From CAZXVW01 sp964644025 (GTDB taxonomy: Bacteria > Acidobacteriota > Terriglobia > Bryobacterales > Bryobacteraceae), in assembly GCA_964644025.1 (NCBI GenBank), contig CAZXVW010000245.1, positions 1 to 5,614 of the forward strand: a stretch of DNA of 5,614 bases, in the 5' to 3' direction. The notes under the pieces are model-generated. The model saw only the letters and a program-made list of their open reading frames with translations. It searched no databases and was not told where the DNA came from. Below, in pieces: positions 1 through 5,614 of this stretch. The position numbers and the translations under genes are program-made. Each line of letters begins with the position of its first letter. The first letter of the stretch is position 1.

Positions 1-1
1 C

Positions 2-541
2 CTTCCGGCGCCTGCTGGCTCCGGCCGGTCCCGTTCTGGAACATCGAGCGCCACTTCGACGACCGGGTGGCGCCGGGTAGGTGAGCCGACGCGGACCGTA
101 CCCTCCGTCTCCAGAAGCGCTGTCCCCGCGATGACGCCCCGCACCGGGGCAAACGCGGCCAGCACGGTAAACCGGGCGACGGGCCGGTCCGCCGCCACGG
201 CCGCCACACCGACGGGTGGTTGGCGCCGCTTCGGCGAGCCAAGAAGAACCACTCCTTCCGCGTCCGGAAGTGCCGTACCAGTGTTGACGCCTCGGGCCAG
301 GGGAAGCGCGGGCAGCACGGCGAACCGCGCCACGGGCCGCTCCACCAGGCCCGCGACATCAACGGGTGGCTGGCGCCGCTTCGGCGAGCCGACCCGAACA
401 GCTCCGAGCGCGGCCGCTCCGAGCCGGCCAAGCAGCGTCTCACCGCGATCGCCCGCCTCCAGCCGCGTTTACCGCGGTTCTGAGCCACAGAGCCAGTCTG
501 GCCGCTGGAGTCAGTTCGGGAGCCCGAGCGCCCCAACTCGC
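2..541 (+). repeat. Four in-frame ~135-153 bp tandem repeats in the Ser/Arg-rich gene
   Basis: The conserved Trp codon recurs at 68, 221, 371 and 506, spacings of 153, 150 and 135 nt, all multiples of three. The 20 bases from 221 and from 371 are identical (tggcgccgcttcggcgagcc); the copy at 68 differs at several positions and the one at 506 is strongly diverged. Outer boundaries are approximate. The graded divergence suggests duplication within the gene, with the two middle copies most recent or most homogenised. Confidence 0.8.
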
Positions 542-1015
542 AGTCCCAACTCCCGTTATTCGGAGCGGGGAACCAGCGGCCGCTCCTCCCGGAGCACAGA
601 GCTGCTTCGCGGCAGCCGCTCATCGCCGCGGTACCAATCCTCACCGCCGGCCGTGCCACGTTACCAAGCGCCGCGAACGCCCAGCCCCGTGCGGATCAGC
701 CCGCCGATCGTACGGCAGCGCTCCACACCCCGCTACGGAAGCTCTTATCCGGGCAGCAGCAGGGGCGGCGGTATCTTCGGCGGTTCGTCACGATCCGGCA
801 GCCGGTCGAGCGGCGGTATCTTCGGCGGCTCACGCGGCATGGGGAGCTCGCCCCGAATGAGCACGCCAGGCACGAGCCGGAGTTCCCGAGGCAGCGTTTC
901 CCGTTCCACCAGGAGCGCGCCTGCTCCCAGCCGAAGCGTCGGGCACATGCCGAGCCGCCCCTCTAGTGCCGGAAGCGGGCGGAGTAGCGGGCGTTCGACC
1001 AGAGGATCGCGCTGA
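2..1015 (+). CDS. Ser/Arg-rich tandem-repeat protein, C-terminal part (5' end outside window)
   Basis: The frame is open from the first full codon of the window to a TGA at 1013-1015, giving 337 visible residues; the ATG at 131 falls inside a repeat and is not the start. Four copies of a roughly 50-residue unit centre on Trp codons at 68, 221, 371 and 506: GWRRVGEP, GGWRRFGEP, GGWRRFGEP and a degenerate GRWSQFGSP. The second and third copies also share an upstream NRATGRS block. The rest is low-complexity Ser/Arg/Pro/Gly, with GGIFGGS twice (codons from about 766 and 811) and a strongly basic end (SGRSTRGSR). No enzyme motif or membrane segment is visible. Similar disordered tails occur on acidobacterial FecR/DUF6600-type surface proteins, but the diagnostic domain would lie upstream, so the function is unassigned. 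The reading frame is well supported by the repeats and by the terminator just after it. Confidence 0.75.
   Translation, partial: LPAPAGSGRSRSGTSSATSTTGWRRVGEPTRTVPSVSRSAVPAMTPRTGANAASTVNRATGRSAATAATPTGGWRRFGEPRRTTPSASGSAVPVLTPRARGSAGSTANRATGRSTRPATSTGGWRRFGEPTRTAPSAAAPSRPSSVSPRSPASSRVYRGSEPQSQSGRWSQFGSPSAPTRSPNSRYSERGTSGRSSRSTELLRGSRSSPRYQSSPPAVPRYQAPRTPSPVRISPPIVRQRSTPRYGSSYPGSSRGGGIFGGSSRSGSRSSGGIFGGSRGMGSSPRMSTPGTSRSSRGSVSRSTRSAPAPSRSVGHMPSRPSSAGSGRSSGRSTRGSR
757..837 (+). repeat. Short GGIFGGS coding repeat, 45-nt period
   Basis: The 18-mer cggcggtatcttcggcgg occurs at 766-783 and again at 811-828, exactly 45 nt apart and in the same frame, encoding GGIFGG each time with Ser/Arg-rich spacers. 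It is distinct from the larger GWRRFGEP repeat upstream. Confidence 0.7.
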
Positions 1016-1042
1016 GCAAACGACGGCTTCTTCCCTCAATGA

Positions 1043-1081
1043 GGCCCGCCTCGGGGTGGGTGAAGGGGCGGGCCAATTTTT
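1043..1081 (+). terminator. Rho-independent terminator of the Ser/Arg-rich gene
   Basis: GGCCCGCC at 1043-1050 pairs perfectly with GGCGGGCC at 1067-1074. Two further pairs inward (one G-U) give a 10-bp stem and 12-nt loop. AATTTTT follows directly (1075-1081). It starts 27 nt after the TGA at 1013-1015. There is no matching A-run on the left side, so it should act only on plus-strand transcripts and not on the converging phosphatase gene. Confidence 0.75.
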
Positions 1082-1094
1082 GGGCGTGAGGCTT

Positions 1095-1122
1095 TGTTTA
1101 CATAATATCTGTTATCGGCAGC
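1095..1122 (-). other. dif: Candidate dif site (XerC/XerD recombination site)
   Basis: Read on the minus strand, the 28 bp are an 11-bp XerC-like arm GCTGCCGATAA, a 6-bp centre CAGATA and an 11-bp XerD-like arm TTATGTAAACA. The inner ATAA/TTAT dyad around a 6-bp spacer is the hallmark of dif. From memory, E. coli dif has arms GGTGCGCATAA and TTATGTTAAAT, giving 19 of 28 identities overall; the B. subtilis right arm TTATGTAAACT differs from this one at only the last base. The site is AT-rich within GC-rich DNA and lies between convergent genes, 7 nt beyond the phosphatase stop codon. The sequence shows the architecture; use by Xer recombinases in chromosome dimer resolution is inferred. Alternatives are a plasmid-type Xer site or an attachment site for an Xer-using element; no second copy is seen here. 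Confidence 0.7.
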
Positions 1123-1129
1123 TAGCCTG

Positions 1130-1744
1130 CTATCTTGGGCGGAGGCCAAGACGCTGGCGCACCAGCCGGGCGGTCTGGGCCGCTTCCTGGATGCACAGCA
1201 CCTCAAAGCCCGCTGCTTCCCCGCTGGCGACGCCGGCCGCGGAATCCTCAACCACCAGCGCGTGGCGGACTCCAAGCCGCTCGGCGGCAAGACGATACGG
1301 TTCCGGGTCCGGTTTGTGCCGTTTAACGTCTTCCCCGCAGATCACGACTCCGAAATAGCGGCGGATTCCGGCGGCCTCAAGCACGGGCTCAACTTCGGCG
1401 CGGCCACTTGAAGAGACGACGGCCAACCGGTAATCCCGCAGCTCATCCAGCAGGCGCCGGGTGTCGGCTGGCAGCGGCGGATCGGTGACGGCCCGCTCGC
1501 GGAACAGCTCGTTCTTCCGCCCGTATTCAGCCCAAAGACGGTCCAGCGGAACGGCAGGATTCGCCCTAGCGCCAAACAGTGCGAGCGTTTCGCGATCGGA
1601 AACGCCGACACAATGCCGCCGGTACGTCTCCCAATCCATGGGTACTCCGAGCGGTTCCAGCAGCTCGCGCCAGCAGGCGAAATGAAGCGGCTCGCTATCC
1701 AGCAGGACTCCATCGAAATCGAACAGAACGGCTTCAACCGGCAT
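1130..1744 (-). CDS. HAD-IA family phosphatase (beta-phosphoglucomutase-like)
   Basis: A 204-residue soluble hydrolase with all four haloacid dehalogenase motifs. Motif I is FDFDGVLLDSE with nucleophile D9 and acid/base D11; motif II is VVSSSG (S111-S113 region); motif III is the HKPDP lysine K144; motif IV is VVEDSAAG with E166-D167. Residues about 17-90 form the helical C1 cap inserted after motif I. Length and motif wording fit the beta-phosphoglucomutase/sugar-phosphate phosphatase branch, which acts on small phosphorylated metabolites in the cytoplasm through a phospho-aspartate; the substrate cannot be read from sequence. The ATG lies 5 nt after the M48 protease stop, with no clear Shine-Dalgarno, which suggests co-transcription and translational coupling. 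The TAG is at 1130-1132, next to the dif candidate. No terminator is visible for this strand. Confidence 0.9.
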   Translation of the reverse strand: MPVEAVLFDFDGVLLDSEPLHFACWRELLEPLGVPMDWETYRRHCVGVSDRETLALFGARANPAVPLDRLWAEYGRKNELFRERAVTDPPLPADTRRLLDELRDYRLAVVSSSGRAEVEPVLEAAGIRRYFGVVICGEDVKRHKPDPEPYRLAAERLGVRHALVVEDSAAGVASGEAAGFEVLCIQEAAQTARLVRQRLGLRPR

Positions 1745-1749
1745 CGGTG

Positions 1750-3308
1750 CTAGTTCGGGAATGTGAGCGACCTTAGGATCTGCTCGAAGGCGGGCTGGTA
1801 GTCGCGAAACTGCGCCTGGGGCGCCACGAAGATCATGTGGTAGAGGCCGCGCGGCCGGGCCACGGTCAACAGCAAGTCGATTTCGCTCTGGCCGCCATAC
1901 GGAGACTCGGAGGTGAGCGTGGTCAACAGCGCTGGATTGCCATCCACCCGCAGGCTTCGCGCCGGCCGGCCGCTTGGCTTCATGTTGGGGTTCGCCTGCC
2001 GAAGCCGCTCGATCAGCATATGAGTAACCTGCGGCAAATCAGTGGAATAGCCGCTGGGCTCTAACGTGTTACTTGCAATTACGCCGCACCCGATGGCGGA
2101 GCTGCTTCCCGAAGTCTGAACCAGGCCGCCTTGAGGTATGAAGCTGACTGAGGAGGCGTTGTCACCGCCGTAGACGTCCCACGTACTCGGGTAGGAGAGG
2201 ACGAATTCCCTGCCCNNNNNNNNNNNNNNNNNNNNNNNNNNNNNNNNNNNNNNNNNNNNNNNNNNNNNNNNNNNNNNNNNNNNNNNNNNNNNNNNNNNNN
2301 NNNNNNNNNNNNNNNGTCACCGCCGTAGACGTCCCACGTACTCGGGTAGGAGAGGACGAATTCCCTGCCCTGAAAAGACTTCAATCCCGCCGGTGGCGCC
2401 GTGGGCGCCGGCTGGCGTGGCGGGGGCACGCGTGCCGATGGTGCCGGCTTACCGGGCTGCGCGGGGGCTTTCTGAATTGGTGCCGGCTTGATCTGCTTCA
2501 GGATCGCCTGGATGCGAGGGAGTTTGCCGGTACCGGCGTTATAAGTGCGCCGGGGAAAATACTGGATCGCTTCCTGGATGCGCTTCATCCGGTTTCCGGG
2601 ATCGGGATGGTCAGAGAGGAACTGCGCCAGGCCGCTTCGCTTGCCCGTCTCGGCCTGAAGTTTCTCGAAAAAGCGGGCCATCTCGATTGGGTTGTAGCCG
2701 ACACGGGACATGATCCGCGCACCCAGCAGGTCCGCCTCCCGCTCGTGAGTGCGGGAAAATTTCAGCAGCACGGAATTCGCGCCGAAGCCGATACCCAGTT
2801 GAGCGAGCTGCGCCATAAGGGAGCCCCCGCCGAGCAAGCCGCCGCCCAGCATGGCGCCCAATTGCAGCAGGTTGGCTTTCGAGGCCTGATTGGTGCCGTG
2901 GCGAAGAGCGACGTGGGAGATCTCGTGGCCCATCACCCCGGCGAGCTGGGCCTCGTTTTCGGCGGCCAGAATCAGGCCGGTGTGAATGTAGGTAGGCCCG
3001 CCCGGCAAGGCAAACGCGTTGATGCTGTCGTCAAGCACTACCTTGAACGTGTACGGGAAATCGCCGGCCTCGGGAGTGGAAGCCAGCCTGTTGCCAATCG
3101 TCTGAATGTAGCCCACCACTTCCGGGTTGCTTACCAGCTTGACCTTTTTCTCAATCTCCTTAGCTCCCTCACGTCCGATCTGAATGTCCTGCTGCTTGGA
3201 GAACAGATTGAAACCGGGTTTTGGAATCCGCTGGGCGTAAGCGGCGAAGCTGGCGCACACGACCGCGGCCAGCAGGAGCCGGCTCCGGCGAACGGGGTTT
3301 CCAGTCAC
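1750..3308 (-). CDS. Exported M48 family zinc metalloprotease with C-terminal extra domain (split by an assembly gap)
   Basis: A GTG start at 3308 has AGGAGG 8 nt upstream. Residues 1-25 form a Sec signal peptide (RRSR, hydrophobic stretch, AYA before Q26). The M48 catalytic core follows: HEISH at 128-132 (zinc ligands H128 and H132, catalytic E129), third ligand E191 in EREAD, and SDHP at 232-235. This resembles BepA/LoiP-type periplasmic proteases of envelope quality control. A Pro/Ala-rich linker (about 274-308) leads to a final domain beginning FQGREFVLSYPSTWDVYGGD and ending ILRSLTFPN, reminiscent of PsbP-like folds; that assignment is weak. The gene is interrupted by 100 Ns at 2216-2315 flanked by identical 55-bp copies. 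Deleting the Ns and one copy gives one uninterrupted frame of 467 residues ending at TAG 1750-1752. Read literally through the Ns, the frame shifts and ends near 2079 with a spurious tail. It heads a two-gene unit with the phosphatase. Confidence 0.88.
2161..2215. repeat. Left copy of an exact 55-bp duplication at the gap edge
   Basis: These 55 bases are identical to 2316-2370 and end exactly at the first N. They encode (minus strand) the segment around REFVLSYPSTWDVYGGD of the protease. This is probably the terminal overlap of a contig rather than a biological repeat. Confidence 0.95.
2216..2315. other. Assembly gap of exactly 100 N
   Basis: One hundred consecutive Ns, the conventional length for a gap of unknown size, lie between two identical 55-bp ends. 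The true gap size is probably minus 55 bp. No sequence is likely to be missing, because the protease frame closes perfectly when the overlap is merged. Confidence 0.95.
2316..2370. repeat. Right copy of the exact 55-bp duplication at the gap edge
   Basis: Identical to 2161-2215 and beginning at the first base after the Ns. A 55-base terminal identity equals a common de Bruijn assembler k-mer size, which fits two contigs that share a graph node but were joined with a placeholder gap. Confidence 0.95.
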
Positions 3309-3316
3309 TTACTGGG

Positions 3317-3322
3317 CCTCCT
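3317..3322 (-). promoter_or_regulatory. Ribosome binding site fixing the GTG start of the M48 protease
   Basis: AGGAGG on the minus strand lies 8 nt before the GTG at 3308-3306. This perfect Shine-Dalgarno at ideal spacing, followed immediately by a good signal peptide, supports the GTG over any internal start. Confidence 0.8.
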
Positions 3323-3328
3323 CTCACT

Positions 3329-3357
3329 ATTATTGTCTGATGTGCGGCGCCGCGAAT
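3329..3357 (-). promoter_or_regulatory. Possible promoter of the M48 protease/phosphatase unit
   Basis: On the minus strand AATAAT (3334-3329) matches the -10 consensus at five of six positions. The -35 region around 3351-3357 (TTCGCG or ATTCGC) is poor. Transcription would begin near 3322, giving a leader that starts almost at the AGGAGG. The call rests mainly on the -10 and its position. Confidence 0.4.
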
Positions 3358-3457
3358 GCGTTGCTCAAGCCGCGGGCCGCCCGTGGCGGAGCCTGCCGGC
3401 GGGCGGCGGACCGGCACCCGTATCGCGGCGACTCTGTCAGCCCGGCAGCGCCCGATG

Positions 3458-3490
3458 TTGCACCGAACGCTGTGGGCTATAATAGCGAAA
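3458..3490 (+). promoter_or_regulatory. ilvE promoter with consensus -10, predicted leaderless start
   Basis: A perfect TATAAT lies at 3478-3483, so the expected transcription start, 7 nt beyond its end, is position 3490, the A of the ilvE ATG. The only -35-like element is TTGCAC at 3458-3463 with a short 14-nt spacer. No Shine-Dalgarno is present before the ATG, consistent with a leaderless mRNA. The -10 sits inside an 11-bp dyad (GCTATAATAGC, 3476-3486). Confidence 0.6.
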
Positions 3491-4437
3491 TGACGCCCAC
3501 AGAGAAAATCTGGCACAACGGCCGCTTCATCGATTGGGACGAGGCAAAAATCCACGTCCTGTCTCATGTTGTCAGCTACGGGAGCTCGGTGTTCGAAGGG
3601 ATCCGCTGCTATGAGACCGCTTCCGGCCCGGCCATCTTCCGGCTGCGCGATCACGTCCGCCGGATGCTGGATTCGGCGAAGATCTACCGGATGGGGGACA
3701 TCGGCTTCAGCCTAGAACAGCTTGCCGGCGCCATGGTGGAACTGGTGCGCGTCAACCGCCTGCGCTCCTGCTACATTCGGCCGATTATCTTGCGTGGCTA
3801 CGGCTCGATGGGCGTGGACGCGCGGCAGAACCCGATTGAGGTCTTCATCGCCTGCTGGGAGTGGGGCAAGTACCTCGGCGAGGAAGCGTTAGCCAACGGC
3901 ACCGATGTCTGCGTCTCGAGCTGGATGCGCATGGCTCCGAACACCCTGCCGGCCTTGTCGAAAGCCGGGGGCAATTACCTGAACTCCCAACTGATCCGCA
4001 TGGAAGCTAACGTCAACGGCTACCAGGAGGGCATTGCGCTGGATGCCTCCGGCTACGTGAGCGAAGGTTCGGGCGAGAATATCTTCGTGGTTCGGGACGG
4101 TAAGATCCACACCCCGCCGCTGGGCAACTCGGTGCTGCCGGGCATCACCCGGGACTCGGTTTTGAAGCTGTGCGCGGATCTGGGCCTTCCAGTGGCCGAG
4201 ACGCTGATTCCCCGGGAAATGCTTTACATCGCCGATGAAATCTTCTTTACCGGCACGGCCGCCGAGATTACTCCCATCCGCTCAGTCGACAGGATCACAA
4301 TCGGCCTTGGGCGTCGCGGTCCGATTACCGAGAAACTCCAGAAGGCCCTGTTTGCCATTCTGGACGGCAGCGCCGAGGACCGTTACGGATGGCTTACACC
4401 GGTGCCGGCGGCCGACTCCGTGGAAGCGAAACCCTAG
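3490..4437 (+). CDS. ilvE: Branched-chain amino acid aminotransferase (class IV PLP enzyme)
   Basis: A 315-residue cytoplasmic enzyme, close to the usual length of about 300-310. It catalyses the reversible last step of valine, leucine and isoleucine synthesis, moving the amino group from glutamate to the branched 2-oxo acids. Class IV features in order: YGSSVFEGIRCY (30-41), YIRPIILRGYGSMGV (95-109) with the substrate-carboxylate Arg region, PLP-binding lysine K158 in LPALSKAGGNYLNS, EGSGENIFVV (192-201), LPGITRDSV (216-224) and FFTGTAAEITPI (252-263). FEGIRCY and the TGTAAE loop favour branched-chain over D-amino acid transaminase or aminodeoxychorismate lyase. The ATG at 3490 is chosen because homology begins there and TATAAT lies just upstream; the in-frame ATG at 3340 would add 50 unrelated residues that include the promoter. 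It is divergent from the protease gene and monocistronic as far as can be seen. Substrate preference is inferred from family motifs. Confidence 0.93.
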   Translation: MTPTEKIWHNGRFIDWDEAKIHVLSHVVSYGSSVFEGIRCYETASGPAIFRLRDHVRRMLDSAKIYRMGDIGFSLEQLAGAMVELVRVNRLRSCYIRPIILRGYGSMGVDARQNPIEVFIACWEWGKYLGEEALANGTDVCVSSWMRMAPNTLPALSKAGGNYLNSQLIRMEANVNGYQEGIALDASGYVSEGSGENIFVVRDGKIHTPPLGNSVLPGITRDSVLKLCADLGLPVAETLIPREMLYIADEIFFTGTAAEITPIRSVDRITIGLGRRGPITEKLQKALFAILDGSAEDRYGWLTPVPAADSVEAKP

Positions 4438-4449
4438 TCAGAAAGTCTT

Positions 4450-4495
4450 AGGGCAGCCGGGGGGCCTTCCGCGGCAGGCAATCCGGCTGCCCTTT
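4450..4495 (+). terminator. Perfect 11-bp hairpin after ilvE, weak U-tract
   Basis: AGGGCAGCCGG (4450-4460) is the exact reverse complement of CCGGCTGCCCT (4483-4493), with a 22-nt loop, beginning 12 nt after the ilvE stop. Only TTT (4493-4495) follows, so it is an atypical intrinsic terminator; it may act as a transcript-end stabiliser or a bidirectional stop instead. Confidence 0.55.
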
Positions 4496-4631
4496 GAACT
4501 GATCCGCAGGCGCCGTGCAGGCGGCCACCTCCCCCGAGATTATCCGCACCGCTCACGCCCGCAAGGGATCTGCCGTAGTTGTATCAGTGTTTCCCGGGCC
4601 GAGTCCAGCCCAGAAGGCCGAATTCGCAGCT

Positions 4632-4640
4632 TTATCAACA
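4632..4640 (+). promoter_or_regulatory. DnaA-box-like 9-mer (one mismatch)
   Basis: TTATCAACA differs from the consensus TTATCCACA at one position and is followed by GG and a run of seven Ts. It faces a second, perfect box at 4694-4702 on the other strand. Binding by DnaA is inferred from the motif only. Confidence 0.35.
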
Positions 4641-4660
4641 GGTTTTTTTCTTCGTAGAAT
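4632..4660 (+). promoter_or_regulatory. Probable nagA promoter
   Basis: TTATCA (4632-4637, four of six to TTGACA) and TAGAAT (4655-4660, five of six to TATAAT) are separated by the optimal 17 bp. Transcription would start near 4667, leaving a leader of about 39 nt before the ATG at 4706. The -35 overlaps the DnaA-box-like TTATCAACA. Confidence 0.45.
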
Positions 4661-4693
4661 CATTGGCATAGCGGGATCATCTTGTGCGAAAGT

Positions 4694-4702
4694 TGTGGAT
4701 AA
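4694..4702 (-). promoter_or_regulatory. DnaA-box consensus 9-mer upstream of nagA
   Basis: TGTGGATAA on the plus strand is the exact reverse complement of the DnaA consensus TTATCCACA. It ends 3 nt before the nagA ATG. A single 9-mer can arise by chance in a window this size, so regulation of nagA by DnaA is only a possibility. Confidence 0.4.
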
Positions 4703-4705
4703 GAC

Positions 4706-5614
4706 ATGGAAGCTAAAAAATGTTTTGGCGTCGACGCCGTCGGCGGAGCCCATGTTGCGGTAACTTTCCTCCGTAGCCTGCAGTTGGTCGATACGCTCAT
4801 CCGGCCCCTCGGGGACGCGCCGTTGCTGGCGCCGGGTTGGATCGACCTGCAGGTGAACGGCTACGCCGGCGTTGATTACAACTCGCCGGAGGCCCCGCCC
4901 GAGGAGATCGCGCGCTCGATCCGGGCGCTGTTCGCCACCGGCGTGACCCGTTTCTTTCCGACCGTCATCACCGGTTCTCCGGAGGCGATGACCGGCGCGC
5001 TGCGGAACCTCGCCGCCGCGAAGAGAACCTTGCCGGAGGGTGCCGCGATGGAGGGCTTCCACGTGGAAGGCCCGCATATCTCACCCGAGGACGGGCCGCG
5101 CGGCGCTCACCCTCGCCGCTGGGTCCGCCCGCCGGACATCGAGGAATTTCACCGCTGGCAGGAAGCGGCGGAAGGCAACGTGCGCCTGGTCACGTTATCG
5201 CCGGAGTGGCCGGAGGCGCCGCACTACATTGAAGCGTTGCGGCGCGAGGGCGTAGTGGTCAGCATCGGCCATACGCAGGCCACCAGTGAACAGATCGCCG
5301 CGGCGGTCCAGGCCGGCGCCACCATGTCCACCCACCTTGGCAACGGCGCGCCCATGTTCATCCGCCGGCATCCGAACTACATCTGGGATCAGCTCGCCGA
5401 GGATCGGCTGGCGGCTGGATTTATCGTCGATGGCATTCACCTGCCGCCGGCGTTCCTCAAGGTGGCCTTGCGGGCCAAAGGCCCCGAGCGTGCGGTTCTG
5501 GTCACCGACGCCGTAATGCCGGCCGGCTGCGAGCCGGGCCGTTACCGTCTGGGCGACATCGAAATTGAACTGCACGCGGACGGCCGGGTGACGCTGGCGG
5601 GACAGGAGCGGTTG
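4706..5614 (+). CDS. nagA: N-acetylglucosamine-6-phosphate deacetylase, 3' end outside window
   Basis: 303 residues are visible without a stop, of about 370-380 usual for the family. The enzyme removes acetate from GlcNAc-6-phosphate to give glucosamine-6-phosphate, linking amino-sugar catabolism and cell-wall recycling to glycolysis. Features in order: a short beta-sandwich N-terminus (1-42), PGWIDLQVNGYAGVDYN (43-59; Gln-x-Asn where other amidohydrolases have His-x-His, as in E. coli NagA), FHVEGPH with metal ligand E121, SIGHT with H189, STHLGNGAPMF with H210, DGIH with H245, and VTDAVMPAG with catalytic D268. The chain stops within VTLAGQERL, just before the expected AGS motif. The ATG at 4706 gives the compact N-terminus seen in many short NagA proteins; no strong Shine-Dalgarno precedes it. 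The visible gene is separate from ilvE. A broader amidohydrolase role cannot be excluded, but the motifs favour NagA. Confidence 0.88.
   Translation, partial: MEAKKCFGVDAVGGAHVAVTFLRSLQLVDTLIRPLGDAPLLAPGWIDLQVNGYAGVDYNSPEAPPEEIARSIRALFATGVTRFFPTVITGSPEAMTGALRNLAAAKRTLPEGAAMEGFHVEGPHISPEDGPRGAHPRRWVRPPDIEEFHRWQEAAEGNVRLVTLSPEWPEAPHYIEALRREGVVVSIGHTQATSEQIAAAVQAGATMSTHLGNGAPMFIRRHPNYIWDQLAEDRLAAGFIVDGIHLPPAFLKVALRAKGPERAVLVTDAVMPAGCEPGRYRLGDIEIELHADGRVTLAGQERL

Noticed and set aside
1118..1130. Small imperfect inverted repeat GCAG...CTGC beside the dif candidate
   Set aside because: Only four paired bases and overlapping the XerC-like arm; too weak to call an accessory site.
1750..2037. Separate 95-residue protein starting with a TTG codon
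   Set aside because: It is the last part of the M48 protease once the false gap is closed; the frame stays open upstream to the 55-bp overlap.
2079..2215. Protease C-terminus as read straight through the Ns (ending near 2079)
   Set aside because: This frame results only from the 155-nt gap artefact; the merged overlap gives a continuous different frame to 1750.
3344..3353. 10-bp perfect palindrome GCGGCGCCGC in the divergent promoter region
   Set aside because: Such GC-only palindromes are common by chance at this base composition; there is no second copy or operator spacing to support it.
2607..3482. 291-residue open frame on the plus strand
   Set aside because: It lies opposite the M48 protease gene, whose signal peptide, HEISH and EREAD motifs are unambiguous; the plus-strand product shows no recognisable domain and is a GC-rich shadow.
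3340..3489. 50-residue upstream extension of ilvE from the ATG at 3340
   Set aside because: The added residues are low-complexity and unlike aminotransferase N-termini, and they cover the TATAAT promoter; the family match begins at the ATG at 3490.
4515..4763. 82-residue plus-strand open frame between ilvE and nagA
   Set aside because: GTG start with no ribosome binding site, overlaps the nagA start in another frame and the promoter elements, and shows no recognisable motif.

Overview
This GC-rich window looks like bacterial chromosome from a metagenome-type assembly. Protein style (a Ser/Arg/Pro-rich repeat tail, an M48 protease with a Pro-rich linker and an extra C-terminal domain, a short-N-terminus NagA) and TATAAT boxes close to start codons suggest an Acidobacteriota member, perhaps Solibacter/Bryobacter-like. 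That placement is inference from general resemblance, not a marker gene.

Layout. (1) 2-1015 (+): 3' part of a large, very basic Ser/Arg-rich protein with four roughly 50-residue tandem repeats around a GWRRFGEP core; its start lies before the window. A rho-independent terminator follows at 1043-1081. (2) 1095-1122: a 28-bp XerC/XerD-type dif candidate in the short gap between convergent genes. (3) 1130-3308 (-): a tight two-gene unit, an exported M48 metalloprotease followed after 5 nt by a HAD-IA phosphatase. The protease gene is interrupted by 100 Ns flanked by identical 55-bp sequences. Removing the Ns and one copy restores a single 467-codon frame, so this is very likely an unmerged contig overlap. 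(4) 3309-3489: divergent promoter region. (5) 3490-4437 (+): ilvE, branched-chain aminotransferase, with a perfect TATAAT placed so that transcription would begin at or next to the ATG. A perfect 11-bp hairpin follows. (6) 4438-4705: 268 bp without a convincing gene, holding a probable promoter and two inverted DnaA-box-like 9-mers. (7) 4706 to the window end (+): nagA, N-acetylglucosamine-6-phosphate deacetylase, cut at the 3' end.

The genes do not form one pathway: envelope proteolysis plus a small-molecule phosphatase on one strand, amino-acid and amino-sugar metabolism on the other. The most notable item is the dif candidate. The genes immediately on both sides point toward it, as expected where two replichores meet. 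The second notable item is the false gap, which splits a real gene in the deposited sequence and creates a wrong C-terminus.
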